A stretch of DNA of 5,352 bases. Origin: Acidimicrobiaceae bacterium. Lineage in GTDB: Bacteria; Actinomycetota; Acidimicrobiia; Acidimicrobiales; Palsa-688. The notes under the pieces are model-generated. The model saw nothing but the letters and a program-made list of their open reading frames with translations. It was not told the DNA's origin and made no database searches. Of this stretch, positions 1-5,231 are shown in pieces. The DNA lies in assembly GCA_027334785.1 (NCBI GenBank), contig DAHWQF010000264.1, positions 1-5,352 of the forward strand. The letters are read 5' to 3'. The position numbers and the translations under genes were made by a program. Each line of letters starts with the position of its first letter. The stretch's first letter is position 1.

Positions 1-2
1 GC

Positions 3-146
3 GAGCTGCCGGCGTCCTACGGCCCTCCCGCCCGCTCGGGGGAGCGACCCGGCGCCGCGCTGGCCGAGACCACGTGGCTGGAGCCTTACCCTGACCAGTG
101 GTCCGCCCCCCGGTTCGCTGGCTCTCCCGAGGCGCGCTACGAACGG
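3..146 (+). pseudogene. ECF sigma factor fragment (SigG-like interdomain linker)
   Basis: The reading frame starting at base 3 gives ELPASYGPPARSGERPG, then TTWLEPYPD and SPEARYER. The combination LPxxYGPP...WLEPYPD...PEARYE is characteristic of the linker between the sigma-2 and sigma-4 regions of large actinobacterial ECF sigma factors (SigG/SigX5 type), which direct RNA polymerase to specific promoters. In that family PEARYExRE is followed by the sigma-4 helices (VELAFVAALQ...), but here similarity stops at about base 146 and the DNA continues as an integrase fragment in another frame. The gene also runs off the left edge of the window. It cannot encode a working sigma factor because region 4 is missing. 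Family recognition is from memory of the motif, not from a search. Confidence 0.68.
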
Positions 147-300
147 GGAGCGCCTTGCCGGGCCCATCTTCGTAAGCGCGAGCGGCCGGCGCCTGGACCG
201 CCACGGCGCCGGGCGCATCGTCCGGCGGGTGGCGCGCCGGGCCGGGATCGACAAGCACATCGGGTCCCACACCCTTCGCCACGCCTTCATAACCGCCAGT
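145..300 (+). pseudogene. Interrupted tyrosine recombinase (XerC-like integrase), upstream piece
   Basis: The frame starting at 145 reads GERLAGPIFVSASGRRLDRH, an arginine-rich helix, then GSHTLRHAFITAS, and stops at TAA 301-303, which is element sequence. HTLRH is box II of tyrosine recombinases, holding the catalytic HxxR. The rest of the domain, with the second histidine and the nucleophilic tyrosine, lies 4.5 kb downstream at 4816-4965 in the matching frame. The whole N-terminal part, including the box I arginine, is absent because sigma-factor sequence begins immediately upstream. The integrase was therefore already a 3' fragment, or was truncated separately from the insertion. Joined across the insertion, the two pieces give 101 residues of an actinobacterial integrase C-terminus. 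Confidence 0.9.
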
Positions 301-350
301 TAAATGAGCGATGTTGCAAGAACAGCATCATTCGGCATGGTGCGCGATCA
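296..350. repeat. Left end of the element: core plus two inverted-repeat sites
   Basis: Core CCAGTT at 296-301 is followed by 6 bp, then GCGATGTTGCAAG at 308-320. This matches the complement of 4792-4804 at 11 of 13 positions, with GCGATGTT and AAG exact. A second site at 330-350 begins ATTCGGCATGG and matches the complement of 4730-4750 at 19 of 21 positions. The arrangement of a short crossover core flanked by an inner arm at a fixed 6-bp distance, with a further arm inside, is what tyrosine recombinases bind as core and accessory sites. Which protein binds which repeat is unknown. Confidence 0.85.
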
Positions 351-537
351 AGAACCTATAAGGGTTTTCGGTTTTCGGTCGCGCGGGCAAGGCTGAGCAT
401 CGCGGCGAGGAACACCCAGTTCAGGCCCTCCATCCACCACCTGAGCTACACCAGGTGCAATACTGCGTCACCTGATCGCGTTGCACCGAGCGTCACTTTG
501 AGGCTCCTGGTGCCCTGGACGGGACTGGAGGGTCTCA
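351..537 (+). promoter_or_regulatory. Leader of the recombinase operon with overlapping inverted repeats
   Basis: This 187-bp stretch between the left end and the first gene should hold the operon promoter. TATAAG at 357-362 is a possible -10 element, but I see no convincing -35. Further down, CACCTG (438-443), CAGGTG (452-457) and CACCTG (469-474) alternate, so the middle copy can pair with either neighbour. GGTGCAA (454-460) is also the exact complement of TTGCACC (481-487). These could be operator half-sites for the HTH protein or competing RNA hairpins. Neither function is proven. Confidence 0.35.
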
Positions 538-540
538 TTG
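527..540 (+). promoter_or_regulatory. Ribosome binding site setting a TTG start
   Basis: GGAGGG at 527-532 lies 5 nt before TTG at 538-540. It is the only good Shine-Dalgarno sequence near the start of the recombinase frame. An in-frame stop (TGA 499-501) rules out any substantially longer protein. Confidence 0.75.
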
Positions 541-1629
541 GCAAGGTTGGCCGGCTCTGCGTCATTGGTGCTCGTCGACGGGGCGACCCCGCTCCGGCCC
601 GAGCAAGCGCTCTTCGACGCGATGATCGAAGGCTGGTGCCGCCAGCACTCCGCCCGGCGCCTGAGCCCGACCATCACCCGCCTCAGGGTGCGGGTCGTCA
701 AACGCTTCAGGGCCTTCACCGGGGCGTGGCCGTGGGAGTGGACAGCCGCCCAGGCCGATGCGTGGGTCGCCCAGGGCAGCTGGGCGCATGCGACGGTGCG
801 CAATTACCAAGGTTCGCTGGCGCTCTTCCTCGGTTACATCTGCGACCCTCGCTACGGCTGGCCCGAAGAGTGCCTGGGACGTGTGGGCACCGCGCCCTCG
901 CAGATCTTCGACCGCTGGAACAGCGCCGCCCACGTCGCCGACTACGAGGGCCGTCCCGGGCGGCGTCCCTTTACCCGGGCCGAGCTGCAGGCCCTCTTCG
1001 ACACCGCCGACCAAGCGGTCGAGGACGCCGCGGCCTCGCCCCGCAAAGGCTGGCTTGGGGCGTTCAGGGACGCCACTCTTATGAAGGTGACATACGCCTG
1101 GGGACTGCGGCGCCGGGAAGCAGCCATGCTCGACGTCGGCGACTTCGGCCCGAACCCAGCCGCCCCCGAGCTCGGCGGCTACGGCGTCTGCCACGTCCGT
1201 TTCGGCAAGGCCATGAGGGGGAGCCCGCCCCGGCGCCGGGTGGTCGCCTCGGTCATGCCCTGGGCCGTGGAGGCCTTGGAGCAGTACGTAGGAGAGGTGC
1301 GCCCGCTATGGGGGGCGCCCGCCCGGGGCCCGGCTCTGTGGCTCACCGAACGGGGCGGGCGTATATCGCCCCGGCGCATAGACGAACGTTTCGCCCAGTG
1401 GCGCCAAGCGGCGGGCTTGCCTGCCGATCTCTCCGTGCACTGCCTGCGCCACAGCCATATCAGCCACCTGGCAGAAGACGGGGCGGACCCTCTCTTCCTC
1501 CAGCACCAGGCCGGCCACAGCTTCCCCTCGACGACCGCCGTCTACACCACCGTCGGGGCCGACTACGTCAACCGGTCCATGCGGGACGCCCTCGAGCGGG
1601 CGTTCACGGACGACGGGGAGGGGACTTGA
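538..1629 (+). CDS. Tyrosine recombinase / site-specific integrase, catalytically intact (TnpA-like)
   Basis: A 363-aa protein expected to cut and rejoin DNA at the element ends through a covalent phosphotyrosine intermediate. Residues about 24-110 form an N-terminal core-binding (SAM-like) region (ITRLRVRVVKRFRAF, WEWTAAQADAWV). The catalytic domain runs from about 140 to 355. All active-site residues are visible: R191 in WGLRRREA, a likely beta-hairpin lysine K224 in RFGKAMRGS, H301 and R304 in HCLRHSH, H327 in QAGHS, and nucleophile Y336 in TTAVYTTV. The length is close to Tn554 TnpA (361 aa). The start is TTG 538, chosen for its Shine-Dalgarno. The stop overlaps the next gene by 4 nt (TTGA). 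As the only catalytically complete recombinase in the window, it is the likely mobility enzyme of the element. Confidence 0.92.
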   Translation: MARLAGSASLVLVDGATPLRPEQALFDAMIEGWCRQHSARRLSPTITRLRVRVVKRFRAFTGAWPWEWTAAQADAWVAQGSWAHATVRNYQGSLALFLGYICDPRYGWPEECLGRVGTAPSQIFDRWNSAAHVADYEGRPGRRPFTRAELQALFDTADQAVEDAAASPRKGWLGAFRDATLMKVTYAWGLRRREAAMLDVGDFGPNPAAPELGGYGVCHVRFGKAMRGSPPRRRVVASVMPWAVEALEQYVGEVRPLWGAPARGPALWLTERGGRISPRRIDERFAQWRQAAGLPADLSVHCLRHSHISHLAEDGADPLFLQHQAGHSFPSTTAVYTTVGADYVNRSMRDALERAFTDDGEGT

Positions 1630-1964
1630 GCGCCAAAACAGCCAAAAAGATGTCCTACCGCTGGCACTTGCGCGTGCGCATGGCCGAGCGGGGCATGTAC
1701 GCCACCACCGAGCTCCTGCCACTCCTTGCCGAACGAGGCGTCGTGCTGTCTCGCGAGCAGGTCTACCGGCTGGTGGCCAAGGTCCCCGAGAGGATCAGCC
1801 TCACCACCCTGGCCGCCCTTTGTGACGCGCTCGAGGTGAGCCCGGCAGAACTGGTCGAACCGGTGCGGGCAGAGGTCAAGCCGGGCCCCGCGAAGGCACC
1901 CCCCTCCCGTGGGGCCGTGCACGGCATCCACCCCCGGAGGGCCAGGGTGGCCAGAGGCGAATGA
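1626..1964 (+). CDS. Small Cro/C1-type helix-turn-helix protein
   Basis: A 112-aa basic protein. Residues about 10-80 (YRWHLRVRMAERGM, then LLPLLAERGVVLSREQVYRL, then SLTTLAALCDALEVSPAELVE) follow the five-helix Cro/C1 (HTH_26-like) pattern. The second and third helices would form the DNA-reading unit, and the ALCDALEVSPAELV ending is typical of XRE regulators. The rest is a proline- and arginine-rich tail. The TTG start at 1626 overlaps the recombinase stop (TTGA) and follows GGGGAGGGG at 1615-1623; ATG 1650 is an alternative start giving 104 aa. The 3' end overlaps the next gene by ATGA. Coupling to both recombinase-like genes suggests it controls the operon or acts as an orientation/accessory factor in the recombination complex, the role assigned to the small TnpC of Tn554. 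That parallel rests on position only. Confidence 0.85.
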   Translation: MSAKTAKKMSYRWHLRVRMAERGMYATTELLPLLAERGVVLSREQVYRLVAKVPERISLTTLAALCDALEVSPAELVEPVRAEVKPGPAKAPPSRGAVHGIHPRRARVARGE

Positions 1965-4012
1965 GCCCCTCCCGCCAACAAGCCTGGGGGGACATGGCCG
2001 CCTCCTGCGTCGCCGAGGCCTGTCCGGGGCTCGGCGCCGGCCAGGTGAGGTCGGCCGTCGCTGCCGCAGCTCCGAACGCGAAGGCCCTGTCCGCGCTGGC
2101 CAAGGCGCTGGGGCCAGGCCCGGGCGCCCTGGCCGTGGGAGCGCCGCCGGTGGTCGGGAGGCTCGTGAGGGAGCTTCGGGCCAGGGGGGCAGCCCTGCCC
2201 GAACCTGTCTGTGCGCGCTGCGGGAGGGCCCACCCGAAGCTCGCGGTTACCGACGGGGCCGGGCTCTGCCCTCGTTGCCGGGCGAGGTACAACGCCACTG
2301 CCTGCAGCCGCTGCGGGGTGGTGAAGGTGGTGTACGGGCGCGGCCCGGCGGGCGAGGCGCTCTGCTCGGTGTGCGCCCCTCGGCCCGAGCGGCACTGCAG
2401 CTGCTGCGGCCGGGTACGGAGGATCGCCCGGCGTGCCCACGACGGCCAGGGCGAGCTCTGCAACAGCTGCTTCCACGGCCCCGTGGCAACCTGCTCCGTG
2501 TGCGCTCGGCACCGGCCTTGCTACTTCGTGGCCACCGGCCGGCCGGTGTGCAGGAGCTGCTCGCAGCGGAGGCCTAGCCGTTGCGCCCATTGCGGGGAGG
2601 ACCGGCCGGCCAGCGCCCGTTGGCCCGAGGGGCCGGTGTGCGAGCCCTGCTACCGGGCTGCCCTGTCGCGTCGGGGGACCTGCCAGGCCTGCGGTGCCGT
2701 TCGGCGCCTCGTGTCGCCGCCGGGGAAGCGTGCCCGGCTCTGTGCCGGGTGCTCCGGGGCCCCCCAACTGGCGACCTGCCGGTCTTGCGGCGCCGAAGAA
2801 CGGCCTTACTTGGACGGCTGTTGCGTACGTTGTGCGCTCACCGCTCGCGCGACCGAGCTCACCGGCGGGCCCGGCGGGCCGCTCGGCAGCGTCCACGAAG
2901 CGGTCGTTGCTGCCCCCCAGCCTTACAGTGCCCACAACTGGTTACGGCGCTCGGCCGCTGCAAAGTTGCTAGGGGAGGTCGCCTCCGGCCGGCTCGCCCT
3001 CACCCACGAGGCCCTCGACGCCCACCAGGAAAGGCGCGGGGCCGACTACCTCCGGCACTTGCTCGTCGCCAACGGCGTGCTCCCCGCCCGCGACGACGCC
3101 CTCGTGCGTCTCGAGGCCTGGGTAGCGGGGCGCCTGGCGAGCGTCGAGGATAAGTACCAGCGCCGGCTGCTGCGTTCTTATGCGACCTGGTGGCTCCTGC
3201 GGCGTGCCCGCCAGCGGGCCGAAGTTGCCGGGGCACCACGCACCGCCACCCGCCATGCCAAGGTCTACCTGGCCTCGGCCATCGCCTTCTTGGCCTTCTT
3301 GGCTGCCCGCCAGCGCGACCTGGCCGGGGCCACGCAAAGAGACCTCGACGACTGGCTCGTCGGAGGGCCCCCGAGCGCCCCGGAGGTGCGGGACTTTTTG
3401 GGCTGGGCTGCAAAGCGCAAGCTCGCAGGGCCCTTCGCCTTCCACAGCAGGGCCAGCCAGGAAGGCCCCGTCGCGGCCGACGACGAGCGTTGGGCGACAG
3501 CCCGCCTCTTGCTCCACGACGAGGACATCGCGCTCGCCGACCGGGTGGCCGGCCTGCTCGTGCTGCTCTACGGCCAACAGCTGAGCCGCATCGTGGCGCT
3601 CAGGCGCGACCAGGTCGAGCTGGCACCGGGCAGGGTGCGGCTGCACCTCGGCCCCACCGCGCTGGAAGTGCCCCCACCGATGGACGAGCTCTTGGCCCGT
3701 CTCGTCAAAGGGCGAAGGCCTTATGCCGGCGTCGGCTCTCCTGGGGCCACCTCGTGGTTGTTTGGTGGCCTCGACCCCGGGCTACCCCTCACTGCAGCCC
3801 AGCTCGGCCAACGGCTCCGACGCCTCGGCATCCGGCCTGCTGCCGGCCGGCGCTCTGCTCTCGCCCACTTGGCTGCTCACCTGCCTGCGGCCGTGCTGGC
3901 CCAAGCCCTCGGCTTGTCCCCGGGCACCGCCGTGCGATGGGCCGGCCGAGCTGGTGCCGACTGGGCCGCCTACGCCGCCAGCTTCGCCCGCTCGGCCGGC
4001 ACCGGGTGCTGA
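1961..4012 (+). CDS. Zinc-ribbon array protein with degenerate tyrosine-recombinase domain (TnpB-like position)
   Basis: A 683-aa protein. Residues 1-80 are Ala-rich helices ending in GAPPVVGRLVRELRARG. Residues 84-291 contain 14 CxxC pairs forming seven tandem zinc ribbons: C84/87+103/106, 115/118+135/138, 146/149+167/170, 178/181+197/200, 208/211+227/230, 241/244+261/264 and 273/276+288/291. Residues about 400-480 look like a recombinase core-binding domain (RHAKVYLASAIAFLAFLAAR...DLDDWL). Residues about 505-672 follow the catalytic fold, but the key residues are replaced: LLYGQQLSRIVAL has Q540 where box I Arg is expected, the HxxR region reads PAAGRRSALAHL (A627, R630), and LGLSPGTAVRW puts L652 and W660 where His and Tyr belong. 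It is probably a DNA-binding partner, not a strand-cleaving enzyme. ATG 1961 overlaps the preceding stop (ATGA); ATG 1994 is an alternative. I recognise the family as one that travels with such integrase/HTH pairs in Actinobacteria, but no specific function is established to my knowledge. Confidence 0.85.
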   Translation: MSPSRQQAWGDMAASCVAEACPGLGAGQVRSAVAAAAPNAKALSALAKALGPGPGALAVGAPPVVGRLVRELRARGAALPEPVCARCGRAHPKLAVTDGAGLCPRCRARYNATACSRCGVVKVVYGRGPAGEALCSVCAPRPERHCSCCGRVRRIARRAHDGQGELCNSCFHGPVATCSVCARHRPCYFVATGRPVCRSCSQRRPSRCAHCGEDRPASARWPEGPVCEPCYRAALSRRGTCQACGAVRRLVSPPGKRARLCAGCSGAPQLATCRSCGAEERPYLDGCCVRCALTARATELTGGPGGPLGSVHEAVVAAPQPYSAHNWLRRSAAAKLLGEVASGRLALTHEALDAHQERRGADYLRHLLVANGVLPARDDALVRLEAWVAGRLASVEDKYQRRLLRSYATWWLLRRARQRAEVAGAPRTATRHAKVYLASAIAFLAFLAARQRDLAGATQRDLDDWLVGGPPSAPEVRDFLGWAAKRKLAGPFAFHSRASQEGPVAADDERWATARLLLHDEDIALADRVAGLLVLLYGQQLSRIVALRRDQVELAPGRVRLHLGPTALEVPPPMDELLARLVKGRRPYAGVGSPGATSWLFGGLDPGLPLTAAQLGQRLRRLGIRPAAGRRSALAHLAAHLPAAVLAQALGLSPGTAVRWAGRAGADWAAYAASFARSAGTGC

Positions 4013-4042
4013 GGCCACCGCGGCTACCCCCCCCACTACCGC

Positions 4043-4060
4043 CGGCCCCCCAGGGGGCCG
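4043..4060 (+). terminator. Terminator-like GC hairpin after the operon
   Basis: CGGCCCC (4043-4049) and GGGGCCG (4054-4060) form a perfect 7-bp stem around a CCAG loop, 30 nt after the last stop codon of the operon. There is no run of T after it, which is common for actinobacterial stem-only terminators. Position and strength fit transcription termination; activity is inferred. Confidence 0.5.
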
Positions 4061-4195
4061 TTGGTGCCGGGGAGATGGAGGGCCCGGTGCCGGGATGGCA
4101 GAGGGCCAAGCCGCCTTACCGGTCCTTACGCGCTCGGCAACAGGCCGTCAACTTATTGGCGCGGTGAAGGGGAAGACCGGGTGCAGGGAGCTGCT

Positions 4196-4315
4196 GAAGT
4201 TGGCGCCTGCGACAGGTTTGTTGGCGCCGGTCCTCTGAGAGGTGCTCCTCGCTGGAGCGAAAGCGGGACCGTCTGGTCCACGTTTGGCGTTGAAGTTGGC
4301 GCCTTAGGCGCCAAC
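4196..4315. repeat. GTTGGCGCC repeats, three direct and one inverted
   Basis: GTTGGCGCC occurs at 4199-4207, 4220-4228 and 4295-4303, and inverted at 4307-4315. A partial copy (TTGGCGC) is at 4156-4162. The first and third full copies share the longer GAAGTTGGCGCC. The first two start 21 bp apart, two helical turns. The last two face each other across TTA, making a perfect 9-bp inverted repeat. This spacing suggests protein binding sites, for example accessory sites for the recombinase complex or operators for the HTH protein. Confidence 0.7.
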
Positions 4316-4618
4316 GCCAGGTGGCCGAGGTCGTGGAGGACCCGCTCGGGGTTGCGCTCGACGGCCGTCGCTAGGCAGCTGCCGGTCGAAAAGCGGCACC
4401 CCTCGACGGCAGGCCCGACCCTCCCCCGACGGCCAGCCTCCGGCATACGCGGTCGAGCGCTGCGACCGGAAAGGACCAGAATGCGTAACGCTTCGCGCGA
4501 GCCTGCCCCAAAGAACCCCCCGTCGCGGAGCCTCAGCTCCCACGGCGCCTCACAGCTCAGCAGCCTGGCTGCAAACCTGGTTCCAGAACAAAACCCACGT
4601 CACAGCACAAGATGACGA

Positions 4619-4638
4619 CGCTGCCCCCCTGGGCAGCG
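4619..4638. repeat. Strong 8-bp hairpin
   Basis: CGCTGCCC (4619-4626) pairs perfectly with GGGCAGCG (4631-4638) around a CCCT loop. A C-run (4624-4629) could alternatively pair with the G-run at 4643-4648. There is no T-tract, so a terminator is only one option; a structural part of the right end is another. Confidence 0.6.
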
Positions 4639-4650
4639 CAAAGGGGGGTA

Positions 4651-4682
4651 TGCGACGAAACGTAAACGCGTTTCGTGACGCA
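4651..4682. repeat. Bulged 12-bp hairpin near the right end
   Basis: ACGAAACG (4655-4662) pairs exactly with CGTTTCGT (4669-4676) around the loop TAAACG. The stem is extended by TGCG (4651-4654) pairing with CGCA (4679-4682), leaving a 2-nt GA bulge. It sits 12 bp after the previous hairpin and about 50 bp before the right-end repeats. Function unknown. Confidence 0.6.
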
Positions 4683-4729
4683 GGGGGGTTCGTCCCAGGG
4701 GAGTGAGCCGTGGCGCGCACAGTTCACGG

Positions 4730-4816
4730 TGATCGCGAACCATGTCGAATAGCTTGCCGAGGGGACCTTCGGAGCACGGCTATTCGGCACACTTCGAACA
4801 TCGCCTATTACCAGTT
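4730..4816. repeat. Right end of the element: two inverted-repeat sites, an internal hairpin and the core
   Basis: Site 4730-4750 (ending CCATGTCGAAT) mirrors left site 330-350 at 19 of 21 positions. Site 4792-4804 (CTTCGAACATCGC) mirrors 308-320 at 11 of 13. Six bases then lead to core CCAGTT at 4811-4816. The spacing between the two sites is 41 bp here but only 9 bp on the left. The extra DNA is part of an imperfect hairpin: TGTCGAATAGC (4743-4753) against GCTATTCGGCA (4779-4789), with an inner stem CCGAGG/CTTCGG. This asymmetry may tell the recombinase which end is which. Confidence 0.83.
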
Positions 4817-4965
4817 TGGACGCCGGTGTTCCGCTGCGCGACGTCCAGGAGGCAGCCTCGCACGCGGACCCAAGGACCACAATGCGGTACGACCGGGCCA
4901 GGGTGTCGCTAGACCGTCACGCCACCTACATCGTCGCTACCTACATAGCCGGCGCGAGCAGGTAG
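4816..4965 (+). pseudogene. Interrupted tyrosine recombinase (XerC-like integrase), downstream piece
   Basis: This frame reads LDAGVPLRDVQEAASHADPR, then TTMRYDRARVSLDRHATYIV and ATYIAGASR, ending at TAG 4963-4965. ASHADPRTTMRYDRA contains the second conserved histidine and the nucleophilic tyrosine of a tyrosine recombinase. It follows directly, in frame, on the HTLRHAFITAS of the upstream piece when the 4515-bp element is removed (ITAS-LDAG). The piece has no start codon or ribosome binding site of its own. The inserted element separates HxxR from the tyrosine, so no active enzyme can be made here. The wording of the protein matches a widespread actinobacterial integrase family that I recognise from memory. 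Confidence 0.92.
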
Positions 4966-4977
4966 CCGAGGGTGTCG

Positions 4978-5011
4978 TTCTGGGCGCCGGCGGCGTCGTC
5001 GGCGCCCAGGA
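4978..5011 (+). terminator. Perfect GC hairpin just after the integrase stop
   Basis: CTGGGCGCC (4980-4988) and GGCGCCCAG (5001-5009) pair perfectly, with a T-A and a T-G pair extending the base, around a 12-nt loop. It begins 12 nt after the integrase stop at 4965. It is probably the natural terminator of the old integrase gene, without a T-tract. Confidence 0.5.
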
Positions 5012-5106
5012 CTGGTCGGCTCGGGATCGCAGATTCGGCGCTTGTCAAGCGGGCGCACCCGAGACGGGTTTGGCGTCGGCACGCGACGTTCGGAGCGGTC
5101 CAGTCT

Positions 5107-5112
5107 GATAAT
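5107..5112 (+). promoter_or_regulatory. Probable -10 element of a leaderless antitoxin transcript
   Basis: GATAAT (within TCTGATAATCTGAT, a short direct repeat) ends 8 bp before the ATG at 5121. There is no Shine-Dalgarno sequence before that ATG. A -10 box at this distance would start the transcript at or next to the ATG, as in the leaderless genes common in Actinobacteria. No convincing -35 is seen. Confidence 0.45.
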
Positions 5113-5120
5113 CTGATCGC

Positions 5121-5231
5121 ATGCCTGAGGTGAGCGCCACCGACGCGGCCCGGAACTTCTCCGACCTCCTCGACGCCGTCGAGCACCGCGGCGAGCACTT
5201 CACGATCGTGCGCCGCGGCAGGGTCGTTGCA
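5121..5231 (+). pseudogene. Phd/YefM-type antitoxin, N-terminal fragment
   Basis: From ATG 5121 the frame reads MPEVSATDAARNFSDLLDAV, then EHRGEHFTIVRRGRVVA. SATDAARNFSDLL, followed by a beta strand ending in RRGRVVA, is the N-terminal DNA-binding half of Phd/YefM antitoxins, which repress their own operon and neutralise a PIN or RelE/Doc-type toxin. After about 37 residues the similarity ends. The frame stays open to the window edge (KKDGRRPVRPAK...), but that part is the antisense of a LacI-type fragment. The toxin-binding C-terminus and the partner toxin are not present in the window. It probably makes, at most, a chimeric protein of unknown activity. Family identification is confident; loss of function is inferred. 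Confidence 0.8.

Larger units (their letters stand above)
4061..4729. other. Apparently non-coding 3' part of the element, rich in palindromes
   Basis: About 670 bp between the operon terminator and the right-end repeats. Open frames exist on both strands, but none has a ribosome binding site, a recognisable motif or a plausible protein composition, so I call no gene. The DNA carries an unusual number of perfect symmetries: CCTCT-G-AGAGG (4232-4242), a 9-bp inverted repeat at 4295-4315, CGACGGCCGTCG (4359-4370), GGCAGCTGCC (4374-4383), GGAGC-CTCA-GCTCC (4527-4540), and two strong hairpins at 4619-4682. CGACGGC recurs at 4359, 4404 and 4427. It may hold accessory binding sites, a structured RNA or remains of former cargo. 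Confidence 0.5.
296..4816 (+). mobile_element. Complete tyrosine-recombinase element with a three-gene operon
   Basis: The element is defined by the interrupted integrase: host codons ATA ACC GCC AGT end at 300 and TTG GAC GCC resume at 4816. The hexamer CCAGTT occurs at both borders (296-301, 4811-4816), as expected for an overlap region left by tyrosine-recombinase integration, so the mobile unit is 4515 bp. Inverted repeats lie inside each border at equal distances. It carries a catalytically intact recombinase, a Cro-type HTH protein and a zinc-ribbon protein with a degenerate recombinase domain, all on the plus strand. There are no DDE transposase genes, no terminal inverted repeats reaching the border, and no recognisable cargo. 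Gene number and order resemble Tn554 (tnpABC) and recombinase-in-trio elements; membership of either family is inferred, not shown. Confidence 0.9.

Noticed and set aside
356..442. A short minus-strand frame reading WMEGLNWVFLAAMLSLARA before a stop at 356, possibly the tail of a transposase.
   Set aside because: It is too short and I cannot tie it to a family; it lies within the expected leader of the recombinase operon.
498..1625. A long plus-strand open frame continuous with the HTH gene, giving a 488-aa protein.
   Set aside because: Upstream of 1626 it is the out-of-frame shadow of the recombinase: Arg/Pro/Gly-rich, with no recognisable motif. The recombinase frame has every catalytic residue and a good ribosome binding site.
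1763..2935. A 390-aa minus-strand open frame opposite the HTH and zinc-ribbon genes.
   Set aside because: It is antisense to two well-supported genes, low in complexity and without motifs; long antisense frames are common at this GC content.
4196..4315. The repeats considered as a CRISPR-like array.
   Set aside because: The units are only 9-12 bp, spacing is irregular, one copy is inverted and there are no cas genes.
4061..4615. A 184-aa plus-strand frame in the 3' part of the element.
   Set aside because: It has no ribosome binding site or domain, its composition is Arg/Ser/Pro-rich, and it crosses several palindromes. A minus-strand frame at 4153-4446 is no better.
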